DNA from: Streptomyces guryensis
Lineage (GTDB): Bacteria > Actinomycetota > Actinomycetes > Streptomycetales > Streptomycetaceae
Assembly (NCBI RefSeq): GCF_021261325.1
Contig: NZ_JAJSBI010000029.1
Span: 19,002-83,001, forward strand
Length of the DNA: 64,000 nt
Direction: 5' to 3'
This document shows, in pieces, positions 43,202-51,740 of this stretch (positions are counted from its first letter, which is position 1; each line of letters opens with the position of its first letter). The position numbers and the translations under genes were made by a program. Under the pieces are notes generated by a model, which worked only from the letters and a program-made list of their open reading frames with translations, was not told the DNA's origin and ran no database searches.

Positions 43202-43396
43202 TTAGCTGTTCGGGCCTACTGCCGAACCGTCTACTTGCTGCGACTCCACCGCCCTCCCCGGCACCAGGACGGCAAGCGTGCTGCGCGCTTCACGCCGCAG
43301 CGTGCGGCGTCGAGCAAAGGTCGCAGTGAGAGCGAGGACCGAGACGGTGCCCCCGTAGAACACAGCAGCAATCGTGGAGAGGAGCCCGATCGTCAT
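43202..43396 (-). CDS. Small single-span membrane protein
   Basis: This 64-residue protein has one hydrophobic segment (TIGLLSTIAAVFYGGTVSVL with ALTATF, residues 2-27) followed by basic residues (RRRTLRREAR), so it should insert with the C-terminus in the cytoplasm. It lies beside the IS630 remnant. A weak ribosome site (AAAGG) precedes the ATG. Short membrane proteins of this look occur in Streptomyces as hypotheticals; function unknown. Confidence 0.5.
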   Translation of the reverse strand: MTIGLLSTIAAVFYGGTVSVLALTATFARRRTLRREARSTLAVLVPGRAVESQQVDGSAVGPNS

Positions 43397-43435
43397 CGGG
43401 CACGCACCTTTCTTCCCCCGTTCGGCCCGCCCGGC

Positions 43436-43513
43436 TTACAGCTCGGGGCGGGCGTTGATGCGTTTCCTCTCCACCATACGAGTGCCGTCAACTCCCCCTG
43501 CTTTCAAACTCAT
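43436..43513 (-). CDS. Possible 25-residue peptide
   Basis: A short reading starts at ATG 43513 with GGGAG seven bases upstream and encodes a 25-residue peptide beginning MSLKAGGVDG and ending INARPEL. Codons (AGT, TTG, AAA, GTT) are unlike those of the neighbours. It precedes the small membrane gene by 39 bp. It may be a leader peptide, a remnant tail, or chance. Confidence 0.25.
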   Translation of the reverse strand: MSLKAGGVDGTRMVERKRINARPEL

Positions 43514-43672
43514 CGATGTCTCCCGCCCAGCCATCAGGCGGGATCCCTCCCCACCCGCCCGCGTGGCAAGACGGCCCGGTCTGCGCTCGGTGCCGGCCCC
43601 GTACGCACGAGGACGGAACGCAGCCCGTCCAGCCCGGCGAACCTTCCAGGACAGAACAACTAGCGTGCGGGC

Positions 43673-45334
43673 ATGGATCACCAACAGGAGCCGTCCGTAC
43701 GGCATTTCGACCACTGTCCCTGGCTGTTCGCCGAGAAGGCAACCGAGGAGCAACTGCGCGGCCAGCGGAAGCGGCAGCAGGCGCTCGGCGGGGACAGCGA
43801 CATCGGTGAACGGTGTTACGTCGCCGAGTCGGCGGCGGTCTTCCCGGACCTGCTGCGGCTGGGCGACGACTCGTACATCGCGGCGCAGGCTTACGTCACC
43901 GGGGAGTTGACGACGGGAACGGACTGCACACTGAACCCCTTCACCACGGTGCGCGGCACGGTCGTGCTGGGCGACGGCGTGCGGATCGGCGCCCATACGT
44001 CGCTGCTCGGCTTCAACCACTCCTTCGACGCCGACCGTCCGGTCTTCCGGCAGCCGCTCACGAGCAAAGGGATCAGGGTCGGGGACGACGTGTGGATCGG
44101 CTCGCACGTGATCGTGGTGGACGGCGTCACGATCGGCGACCACTGTGTGATCGGCGCCGGAGCGGTGGTCACCAGGGACCTGCCGGCCTGGACGGTGGCG
44201 GCCGGGAACCCCGCACGCCCGTTGCGCGACCGGCGGGACGCCCCCGCCGCCGCGGCTCCCCGAAGCGCTCTGGCCCGGTTCGCGACCACCGCCCGCGCGC
44301 AGGCCGGCGACCTCCTCGCGCGCTGCTGGGACGGCGAACGGTATGCCGACCGGCCCGGTGCGGCACCCACTGTGCGGGCGCACTGCGATGCTGTCGAGAT
44401 CGCCGACCTGCTGCTGGGTTCGGTGCCCGGGCAACTGGCCGCCGACGAGCACGTACGGCGGCTTGCCGCGCTCCAGGACCCGGACACCGGCTTGGTGCCG
44501 GAGGCGGGCGAGTCCCTGCCGTCCGCGGACGGCGACGGATTCATCGACGAGGGGGCCGCGCTCTACCACATCCTCTCCGTCGGATACGCGCTCGACCTGC
44601 TGGGCGCCTCCTTGCCTCATCCCGTCTGCGGAGCAAGGGAGATGACGGCACGTCAACTCGTCGCACGCCTGGCAGGGCTGCCGTGGCGCGACGGCGCGTG
44701 GGAGGCCGGGGCGTGGATCGACGCCTGGGCCACGGCCGCGCACTGGAACCTGCGGCACGGCGGGCAGGACAGCGGCACGGCGGAGGCACTGTTCGGCTGG
44801 CTGCTGTCCCGGGCCGATCCATGGACCGGCATGTGGGGCGACCCGTCGCCCCAGGAGGGGCGGCTGCAGGTCGTCAACGGCTACTACCGGCTGACCCGCG
44901 GCTCGTTCGCCCAGTTCGGGCTGCCGGTGCCGCATCCGGAACGGGTCGTGGACGCCGTCCTGGACCACGCCCGCGACCCCCGCCACTTCGGGGCGGGCCG
45001 GGAGAACGCCTGCAACGTGCTGGACGTCGCCCACCCCCTGTGGCTCTGCACCCGGCAGCTCGGCAACGGCTCGGGGCGCGACGGCCACCGTACGGCCGAC
45101 ATACGGGCGTGGGCGGAGCGGCAGCTGGCCGCGGCCCTGCCCCGTTGGCAGGACGGCAAGGGGTTCGGCTTCGGTCCTACGGGACCCGGACCGCAGCCCG
45201 GCCTCCAGGGCACCGAGATGTGGCTGGCCATCATCTGGTACCTGGCCGACCTGCTGGGCCGCTCCGACGAACTCGGCTACCGCCCGCGAGGCGTCCACCG
45301 CCCGGAGCCCGCGCGCGGCGGCCTGCGGCTCTGA
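43673..45334 (+). CDS. Hexapeptide acyltransferase fused to an alpha/alpha-toroid-like domain
   Basis: This 553-residue protein has two parts. Residues about 40-180 are a left-handed beta-helix of hexapeptide repeats (VRIGAHTSLLGFNHSFDA, then IRVGDDVWIGSHVIVVDGVTIG) like sugar O-acetyltransferases and gamma-carbonic anhydrases, ending in the usual GNPARPLRDR. Residues about 200-540 are helical with repeated Gly-rich turns (PWRDGAWEAGAWIDAWATAA, GWLLSRADPWTGMWGD, GTEMWLAIIWYLADLLG), suggesting an alpha/alpha-barrel. The second part's substrate is unknown. The joint protein may acetylate and process a glycan. No cell-export signal. Confidence 0.75.
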   Translation: MDHQQEPSVRHFDHCPWLFAEKATEEQLRGQRKRQQALGGDSDIGERCYVAESAAVFPDLLRLGDDSYIAAQAYVTGELTTGTDCTLNPFTTVRGTVVLGDGVRIGAHTSLLGFNHSFDADRPVFRQPLTSKGIRVGDDVWIGSHVIVVDGVTIGDHCVIGAGAVVTRDLPAWTVAAGNPARPLRDRRDAPAAAAPRSALARFATTARAQAGDLLARCWDGERYADRPGAAPTVRAHCDAVEIADLLLGSVPGQLAADEHVRRLAALQDPDTGLVPEAGESLPSADGDGFIDEGAALYHILSVGYALDLLGASLPHPVCGAREMTARQLVARLAGLPWRDGAWEAGAWIDAWATAAHWNLRHGGQDSGTAEALFGWLLSRADPWTGMWGDPSPQEGRLQVVNGYYRLTRGSFAQFGLPVPHPERVVDAVLDHARDPRHFGAGRENACNVLDVAHPLWLCTRQLGNGSGRDGHRTADIRAWAERQLAAALPRWQDGKGFGFGPTGPGPQPGLQGTEMWLAIIWYLADLLGRSDELGYRPRGVHRPEPARGGLRL

Positions 45335-45339
45335 GTCCC

Positions 45340-45904
45340 ACCTGCGCCGCCACGGCAGTACCGCCGGATCGGCCTCGGTGTTCTCCACCCGGTGCAGGGC
45401 GTCGCTGATCGCCTCGCCGATCTCGGCGAACTGCTGCACCTGCTCCGGGGTGAGGGCGTCGAAAACGGCCCGGCGCACGGCGTCGACATGGCCCGGGGCT
45501 GCCCGTTCCAGCAGGGCGCGGCCCTCGTCGGTGAGGAGGGCGAGCTGACCGCGGCCGTCGGCAGGGTCCTCGCGGCGGTCCACGAGGCCGACCTCCCGCA
45601 GCCGGTTCACCGCGTCGGTGAGGCGACTGCGGGTGATCTTGAGTCGTTGGGTCGAGGAGAGGAGATGGGTGAAGTCCTCCGGCTCCAGCAGCGCCAGGTA
45701 CGGGCCGGTCGGCGTGAAGGTCGGGTACGACTTGCTCTCGTAGAACTGCGTCTTCGTCAGCTGGACATCACGCGCGCTGACGTCGTTGGTGATCACCAGC
45801 CCGGCGACGTACGACGGCAGGTCCCGTTCCTCGACCACGGTACCGACGGGCAGCGGCGCCCCCATGACGAGGCCGAGTTCGACCTCGTGGTCCAGGAACT
45901 TCAC
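45340..45904 (-). pseudogene. Deletion chimera of a fumarylacetoacetase-like hydrolase and a MarR regulator
   Basis: From 45904 the minus frame encodes FLDHEVELGLVMGAPLPVG and LVITNDVSARDVQLTKTQF to PTGPYLALLEPEDF, which is the central part of a fumarylacetoacetate hydrolase family protein. Without a frame break, near 45665 it becomes RLKITRSRLTDAVNRLREVG followed by LVDRREDPADGRG, the recognition helix and wing of a MarR regulator, and goes on to ALHRVENTEADPAVLPW. Both genes lack their outer halves. The frame fails to stop and runs on antisense to the acyltransferase, so it is probably not functional. Confidence 0.7.
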
Positions 45905-46116
45905 ATGCGGCCGTCGCCCTGTCCGCGCTGGGCGGGAGTCTGCCGGCGCTGGTGGAACTGCGGTTCGCCCGACCCGGCCGGCCTGGACGGTGACGAGGCC
46001 GCCGTGAACCTGGTCGAGTTGGTGCTGCGCATGCCGGGTGTGCCGCCGGACGACGCCCGCGAGGCCGTCCGGCGCCCGCTGCCCGTTCCCTCGGCCGAGG
46101 GAACGGGCGGGGCTTC
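45905..46116. other. Gap with an unassigned coding-like plus frame
   Basis: The plus frame reads DEAAVNLVELVLRMPGVPPD followed by DAREAVRRPLPVP, which looks like the end of a real helical protein, perhaps the C-terminus of a regulator, but I cannot place it. No start is present. It is probably more debris beside the chimera. Confidence 0.3.
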
Positions 46117-47727
46117 CTACAAGGAGTCGGCGAGCTCCCGGTCCTCTGCCGGCAGCGGCTCTGGCGTCCGGTGCTCGCCGGCGCTCCGGCGGCCCGGCAG
46201 CACCGTGAGGACGATCACGGTCCCGGCGGCCATGATGATCCCTCCGACCAGGCTGGTCTGGGCGACACCGTGGGCGAAGGACTCGTGCACGGCGTCGACC
46301 AGGACCTGCGCCTGCTGCGCCCCGCCGGTGGGGTTCTTCGCGACCTGCTCGGCGACCGCGAGGCCACCGCCCACCGAATCCCTGGCTGTGTCCAGTGCGG
46401 CTGCCGGGAGGTGACCGCCGATCAGGTGGGTCAGCTTGTCGCGGTAGGCGGTGCCGAGCAGCGAGCCGAGGATGGCGATGCCCAGGGAGCCGCCGAGTTC
46501 CAGCGCGGTGTCGTTGGCGCCGCCGCCGACACCCAACTCGCTCTCCGGGAAGGACCCCATGATGGTGTCGGTGGCCGGGGAGACGCTCAGGCCGATCGCG
46601 AAGCCGAGCAGCAGCAGCGTCGGCAGGAAGTCGGTGTACGTCGAGCCCTTGTCGACCTGGGTGAGCAGGAAGACGCCCACGGTGCCGATCACCATGCCGG
46701 CGGTGACCATCGGCTTCATGCCCAGCTTCGGGGTCAGCCGGCCGGTGATCGCCGCGCCGAGGAAGACGGCACCGGCCAGCGGCAGCAGCCGTACGCCGGT
46801 CTCCAGGGCGTCGTAGCCGAGGACGAACTGCAGGAACTGGGTGGCGTAGTAGATCGCGCCGAAGGTGCCGAAGAAGAAGAACAGCACGGCGAGCATGGAG
46901 CCGCTGAACGGTCGCAGCCGGAACCTGCGGACGTTCAGCATGGGGTGCGGGTGGCGCAGTTCCCAGGCGACGAAGGCCAGCAGGCCGACACCGGCGACCA
47001 CGGCCGCGGTGATCGGGCCGGCGCCCCAGCCGAAGTGCGGGCCCTCGATGGTCGCGTAGACCAGGCTGCCGACCGAGACGATCGAGAGCAGACCGCCGAC
47101 GTAGTCGATCCGGCCCATCTTCTCCGCCTTGGAGGGCGGTACCAGCGCCAGGGCGCCGATGACGGCGACGACCGCGATGGGGACGTTGATCAGGAAGGTC
47201 GAGCCCCAGGCGTGGTCCTCCAGCAGGTAGCCGGCGACCAGGGGGCCGACCGCGATGGCGAGCCCGGAGGTGGCGGTCCAGGCCGTGATGGCCTTGGCGC
47301 GCTCACGCCTGGGAAAGATCGCGACGAGCAGGGACAGCGTGGCCGGCATGACCACCGCGGCGCCGATGCCCATGATCGCGCGGGCCGTGATGACCAGGCC
47401 GGTCTGGTCGACCTGACTGCCCATCACCGAGCCGCCCGCGAAGATCACCAGGCCCGTGACGAGCGCGCCGCGGCGGCTGTACTTGTCGCCGATCGAGCCC
47501 AGGACCAGCATCAGCGCGGCGTACGGGACGGTGTATCCGTCGATGACCCACTGCAGGTCACTGCTGCTCAGACCGAGGTCCTTGGTCATGTCGGGCGCGG
47601 CCACGATCAGCGACGTGTTCGCCATGACGACGATCAGCAGGCTCAGGCACAGGACCAGCAGGGCCCACCAGCGCCGTACATAAGGGCCGGCCGTCTTCTC
47701 GACGGGTGTGTTGGCAAAGAAGGGCAT
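46117..47727 (-). CDS. MFS transporter, DHA2 family (EmrB/QacA-like)
   Basis: This 536-residue protein has fourteen hydrophobic segments and DHA2 motifs: LQWVIDGYTVPYAALMLVLG with GSIGDKYSRRG in the first part. It should export drugs by proton antiport. AGGAG is 7 bp from the ATG. It is divergent from a TetR gene and the gap has two operator-like repeats, so it is probably drug-inducible. Confidence 0.93.
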   Translation of the reverse strand: MPFFANTPVEKTAGPYVRRWWALLVLCLSLLIVVMANTSLIVAAPDMTKDLGLSSSDLQWVIDGYTVPYAALMLVLGSIGDKYSRRGALVTGLVIFAGGSVMGSQVDQTGLVITARAIMGIGAAVVMPATLSLLVAIFPRRERAKAITAWTATSGLAIAVGPLVAGYLLEDHAWGSTFLINVPIAVVAVIGALALVPPSKAEKMGRIDYVGGLLSIVSVGSLVYATIEGPHFGWGAGPITAAVVAGVGLLAFVAWELRHPHPMLNVRRFRLRPFSGSMLAVLFFFFGTFGAIYYATQFLQFVLGYDALETGVRLLPLAGAVFLGAAITGRLTPKLGMKPMVTAGMVIGTVGVFLLTQVDKGSTYTDFLPTLLLLGFAIGLSVSPATDTIMGSFPESELGVGGGANDTALELGGSLGIAILGSLLGTAYRDKLTHLIGGHLPAAALDTARDSVGGGLAVAEQVAKNPTGGAQQAQVLVDAVHESFAHGVAQTSLVGGIIMAAGTVIVLTVLPGRRSAGEHRTPEPLPAEDRELADSL

Positions 47728-47749
47728 GGGGGGCTCCTAGCGGGACGAG

Positions 47750-47772
47750 TTAATTGCCCATCGATGTGCAGA
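47750..47772. promoter_or_regulatory. Candidate TetR operator, exporter gap, copy 1
   Basis: One of two related 23-bp units with the pattern ATTGCCCA-N4-TGTGCA, an imperfect palindrome (TTGCNCA...TGNGCAA). It lies 23 bp upstream of the DHA2 start. Confidence 0.6.
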
Positions 47773-47776
47773 CTAG

Positions 47777-47799
47777 TTTATTGCCCACCAGTGTGCAAA
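47777..47799. promoter_or_regulatory. Candidate TetR operator, exporter gap, copy 2
   Basis: Second unit, 27 bp from the first: TTGCCCA-CCAG-TGTGCAA, closer to full symmetry than copy 1. It is between the DHA2 and TetR starts. Confidence 0.65.
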
Positions 47800-47858
47800 T
47801 ATTGCGATTCCCCTTCCCCGACGCCCTCCCCCGGTCCCGCTCGCAACGGAGGTCTCGA

Positions 47859-48497
47859 ATGACCGGCCGCCCCGCCCCGCCCGCGCCCCGGCGCCCTGCG
47901 GCCACCCGCGCCCGCATCCTGGAAGCGGCCCTGCACGAGCTGGGCCGCAACCCCGACAGCACCCTCGCCGAGATGGCCGAGGCGGCCGGGGTCGCACGTC
48001 GCACGGTCTATGTCCACTTCGCCGGCCGGTCCGCGCTGGTCGAGGGCATCGCCGCGGACGCCGCTGAGGCGATACGCCGCGCCGTCGCCGCCACCGGCGC
48101 TCCAGCCGCCGACGCCGCGACCGCCCTGGCCCGCTTCGTCCTCACGTTGTGGCCGGTCGGCGACCGCTACCGCGTCCTGATCGGCCTCGCCCGCCAGGAT
48201 CTCGGCCCCGACCAGGCCGACGCGGTGCTCTCCCCCGCCCGCGACAGGGTCACCGGGATCCTCGCCCTCGGGCAGCGACAGGGCGTCTTCCACACCCGCG
48301 TTCCGCCCGCCCCGCTCGGCAGGGCCCTCGAAGCGCTGCTGCTCGCGCTCCTGGACGGCATCAACTCCGGGACCTGGGCCGACGACGGCACACGCGCCGC
48401 CACCGCGGCCCTGATCGCCGCGGGAGTCGGCAGCGATGTCGCGGCCACCACGGTTCACCGTCTGCACAACACCGGGCAGGCACCCCCACCCCGCTGA
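47859..48497 (+). CDS. TetR-family transcriptional regulator
   Basis: This 212-residue regulator has the TetR HTH (RARILEAALHELGRNPDSTL and AEMAEAAGVARRTVYVHFAG) and a divergent effector domain. CGGAGG precedes the ATG at 47859. It is divergent from the DHA2 exporter, its likely target, and is followed 10 bp later by the DUF2993 gene, with which it may be cotranscribed. Confidence 0.92.
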   Translation: MTGRPAPPAPRRPAATRARILEAALHELGRNPDSTLAEMAEAAGVARRTVYVHFAGRSALVEGIAADAAEAIRRAVAATGAPAADAATALARFVLTLWPVGDRYRVLIGLARQDLGPDQADAVLSPARDRVTGILALGQRQGVFHTRVPPAPLGRALEALLLALLDGINSGTWADDGTRAATAALIAAGVGSDVAATTVHRLHNTGQAPPPR

Positions 48498-48507
48498 AGG
48501 AGAGCCC

Positions 48508-49323
48508 ATGTACCAGCCCGACCACGGATACGAGGACGACGTCACGTACGCGTCGTTCGAGCCGTCCCCGCCGCCGCCCCGCAGAAGCCGACGGCCGGCC
48601 TTCGTCGCCGGCGCCGCCCTGGCCGCGCTGGTCCTCGTGCCCCTCGCGGCCGACCGGGCCGCGGCTGCCCACGCGGAGTCGCGCACGGCGGTGGCCTTCC
48701 AGCAGGGCATGGGCACGCCCGGGCGGCCGGACGTCCACGTCCACGGCTTCCCCGTGCTGACCCAACTGGCCTCCGGCACCCTGCGGCACGTGGACATCAC
48801 CGCGCACGACCTGCCGGCCGACGGGTCCGACCGCCCGCTGCCGGTGACCCGGCTCGACCTCGATCTGCACGGACTGACGAAGTCCGACCACGACACCGAG
48901 GCACGGGCCCGCTCGGCCGAGGCGACCGCCTTCCTGTCGTACCCCGACGTCTCCGACGCCCTCGGCCTCGAGGTGTCCCAGGGGGCCGGACCCGGCCGGA
49001 TCAGCGCGAAGGTCCAGCTGCCCTTCGGCGACGAGGCCACCGTGACGACCACGGTCTCGGCGGCCTCCGGCAACCGCATCGCCTTCGGGAGGTTCACGGT
49101 CGCGGGCGGCGCACCGCCCGCCGCCGGGGAGGCCCTGCTCAACAGGGTCTTCGATCGGCCGATCCAGCTGCGCAACATCCCCGACGGCCTCCACCTGCGT
49201 TCCGTCACCACCACGGCGACCGGACTCGACGCCCGTTTCTCGGGCGAGTCGGTGACCTTCCGGGCCGGGGCCGGCGCGCGGAGCAACTCGACGCAGGACG
49301 GCGCGTCGTACGGGAATGCCTGA
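48508..49323 (+). CDS. DUF2993 (LmeA-like) secreted or membrane-anchored protein
   Basis: This 271-residue protein has an Arg-rich stretch (PPPRRSRRP), then one hydrophobic segment (AFVAGAALAALVLVPLAA, residues about 34-51), and a DUF2993 domain (DVHVHGFPVLTQLASGTLRH with ITAHDL). DUF2993 proteins such as mycobacterial LmeA bind lipids at the cell envelope. It is therefore anchored outside the membrane. GGAGAG precedes the ATG. It follows the TetR gene closely. Confidence 0.82.
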   Translation: MYQPDHGYEDDVTYASFEPSPPPPRRSRRPAFVAGAALAALVLVPLAADRAAAAHAESRTAVAFQQGMGTPGRPDVHVHGFPVLTQLASGTLRHVDITAHDLPADGSDRPLPVTRLDLDLHGLTKSDHDTEARARSAEATAFLSYPDVSDALGLEVSQGAGPGRISAKVQLPFGDEATVTTTVSAASGNRIAFGRFTVAGGAPPAAGEALLNRVFDRPIQLRNIPDGLHLRSVTTTATGLDARFSGESVTFRAGAGARSNSTQDGASYGNA

Positions 49324-49427
49324 GGACAGTCAACGGGCTCTCAGCCGTGGGCGGTTGAGGCCCCATCGTGTTCGGGTCGCGGGCGGCCTGATGAGGGCCT
49401 GCCCACGGGGCGCGCCCCCCGGAACCG

Positions 49428-50762
49428 TCAGGCCACCTCCTCGAACGTGTCCCCCTTGTGGTCCTCGGAGCGCCCGGCGCCGCCGGGTTCCGCCGGCCGC
49501 CGGTGGAGCAGCACCAGCGCCACGCCCACCGCCAGGCCCAGTGCGGGCAGCACGGGGAACCGGCCGTCGTCGGCGAAGCCGCGCGTGGCGAAGCGCGCGA
49601 GGGCGGTGGCGCATCCGGCCAGGCCCGGCCAGAGCAGCCATGGGCGGTACGGGCCGGCGTCCGGACGGGTTCGGTCGTACCACTTCACCAGGCCGCCCTC
49701 CAACGGCCGCAGCACCGACACCAGAGCGACCAGGACGACGCCGAGAACCAGCAGCCAGGGCACTCGCAGCGCCCACCAGGCGGGGGATCCGAGAACGGGC
49801 TCGGGTGCGAGGCGGGTGAGGTAGAACGCGGCGGCGAGCACGAGCACCGGCAGCATGTGCCACAGATACAGCGTCATGCTGACGCCACCCACCGGGCGCA
49901 CCACCCGCCACACCCGCTCACGCTCCAGGAGGCGTCGCAGCCCCGGTGCCGCGAGGAGGCACGCGCCCGCCTGTCCGACCGCCCAGGACAGCATCGCCGC
50001 CGACGGTGGATCGGTGTTGCTCGGCGTCTGTCCGGTGACCAGGATCAGGCTGACCGGGAAGGGGCCGAGCGCGACCAGCGCCGCGAAGGCCAGTCCGCCG
50101 CCCGCGGCCAGCGCCGCCGGCACCAGCGGCCGGCGCTCGGTCAGCAGGCCGTCGCGCCAGCAGAAGCCGAGTTGGTACGCGACACCCCAGACGAGTACGT
50201 AGTCGATCACGCCGACGCAGGGTGCGTGCGCCGTGAGCACCACCGTGTCCGCGATCAGTGCGACCGCGCCCATGGCCATGGGGACGGCGAGCCCCAAGCG
50301 CCGGTGCGCCGCATGCAGTGCCGGGGTCAGGGCGCTGAGCAGCAGATACACCGGCAGGAACCAGAACTGCATCGCCATGGCCCACCCGACGAGCGCGAGG
50401 GTGCCCGGGTCCACTCCGACCGCCGAGCAGATCCCGACGGCGAGCAGGACCAGGCCGCTGTACAGGGCGGTCGGCAGCAGCAGGCGCACCGCCCGTCGCC
50501 CCACCCAGCCTGCGGCCGTACCGCCCGACGACCGCGTCCGCGCCCAGGAGCCCGCGGCCGCATGGCCTCCGGCCAGGAAGAACAGCGGCATGATCTGGAA
50601 GAGCAGGGTCAGCCACTGGGTCCAGGGCACGCTCGCCAGCAGTTCGGGGGCGGTGAGTTCACCGTCGGGGCCGTGCAGCAGGACGGTGATCAGCCAGTGG
50701 CCGAGCACGACCAGGACGATCGCCCACGCCCGCAGGAAGTCGACGTACCGGTCTCGGCTCAT
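49428..50762 (-). CDS. Integral membrane acyltransferase (acyltransferase 3 family)
   Basis: This 444-residue protein begins RDRYVDFLRAWAIVLVVLGHWL, the hallmark of membrane acyltransferase 3 (OafA/NodX) enzymes with the conserved Arg and His, and has about ten hydrophobic segments. It would acylate a sugar or lipid at the membrane. The C-terminus continues with TM segments and a short basic tail. The ATG at 50762 follows GCGAGG. No surface-sugar genes flank it. Confidence 0.88.
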   Translation of the reverse strand: MSRDRYVDFLRAWAIVLVVLGHWLITVLLHGPDGELTAPELLASVPWTQWLTLLFQIMPLFFLAGGHAAAGSWARTRSSGGTAAGWVGRRAVRLLLPTALYSGLVLLAVGICSAVGVDPGTLALVGWAMAMQFWFLPVYLLLSALTPALHAAHRRLGLAVPMAMGAVALIADTVVLTAHAPCVGVIDYVLVWGVAYQLGFCWRDGLLTERRPLVPAALAAGGGLAFAALVALGPFPVSLILVTGQTPSNTDPPSAAMLSWAVGQAGACLLAAPGLRRLLERERVWRVVRPVGGVSMTLYLWHMLPVLVLAAAFYLTRLAPEPVLGSPAWWALRVPWLLVLGVVLVALVSVLRPLEGGLVKWYDRTRPDAGPYRPWLLWPGLAGCATALARFATRGFADDGRFPVLPALGLAVGVALVLLHRRPAEPGGAGRSEDHKGDTFEEVA

Positions 50763-50858
50763 GCCTCGCCATGCTGCCCCAGCCGCACCACCGACGCGGC
50801 CCGGACGTCCGGGCCGCAACCGATCCGTGCCCGGTACGAGATCACCCGGTTCGGCGGC

Positions 50859-51521
50859 TCACACGTCGGCGTCCGGCCCCGCGTCCGGCTCCGCGCGCGG
50901 CACGATCGCCGCGACCTCCTCGACCACCGCACTCGCCCGCTTCTCCGGCACGCCCGCCGCGATCAGCGTCGCGACGGCGGTACGGGTCCCGTCGTCCTCC
51001 AGCGCCCCGGTGTTCACGTCCTCCAGCAGCGCGACCGTCATCGCCTCGAGTCCGGCGCTCAGCACGTTGGGCGGCAGCTGCGTGTGGAAGGCACCGGCTC
51101 GCTGTCCGCGCTCCAGGATGGCCGTGACCACCTCGCGGGCCGGCGCCAGGACCTCGGTCACACGCTCCGCACCCAGGTCCCGCCGGGCCAGACCCAGCAG
51201 CATCCGGTAGCGGTCCCCCACCGGCCAGATGCGCAGCACGAAGTACGCGAGCGCCCTGTCGGCGGGCTCCTCGGGCCGCACCCCGCCGACCAGTACATCC
51301 TTGAACGTCTCGGACGCCTCTTCGGCAAGTGCCTCCAACAGCGCTGTGCGGCCGGGGAAGTGACCGAAGAGCGTGCGCCGCACGACACCCGCGGCGCGCG
51401 CCAGTTCCTCGAGGGTGACGTCGGGATTCCGCCCGAGTTCCCGGCGGGCCGTGGCCAGGATGCGCGCCCGGTTGGACCGCGAGTTGCGGCGCTGCGGCTC
51501 ACGGGCGGCGGACTTGGTCAC
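50859..51521 (-). CDS. TetR-family transcriptional regulator
   Basis: This 220-residue protein has the HTH RARILATARRELGRNPDVTL and EELARAAGVVRRTLFGHFPG, close in sequence to the TetR at 47859 (both GRNPD and GDRYR motifs, WPVGDRYRMLLGLARRDLG), so the two are likely paralogues. It is upstream of the acyltransferase on the same strand and may control it. Confidence 0.9.
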   Translation of the reverse strand: MTKSAAREPQRRNSRSNRARILATARRELGRNPDVTLEELARAAGVVRRTLFGHFPGRTALLEALAEEASETFKDVLVGGVRPEEPADRALAYFVLRIWPVGDRYRMLLGLARRDLGAERVTEVLAPAREVVTAILERGQRAGAFHTQLPPNVLSAGLEAMTVALLEDVNTGALEDDGTRTAVATLIAAGVPEKRASAVVEEVAAIVPRAEPDAGPDADV

Positions 51522-51740
51522 GGATCAACCTCGGCGATGTGGGGGCGGAACGGCTGAACAGGCGGAACGGCGACCATTTTGGCACGGCGCCTCTTTGACC
51601 AAACCGGCTACGCAGCCGGCAGTAGGCGGCGCTCGGCCAGATATGGCCAGTTTCAGCCGCCCCGCGTGTGCGGAGTGACATTCATCTGTCACTGTGCGCT
51701 TGTTCCAGTGTCGAGATCTTTTCGATGTCATTCGGGAGGG

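Noticed and set aside
43436..45904. An 822-codon open minus frame across the acyltransferase gene
   Set aside because: Only its first 190 codons (FAH and MarR pieces) resemble proteins; the rest is the antisense of the acyltransferase, open only because of GC bias.
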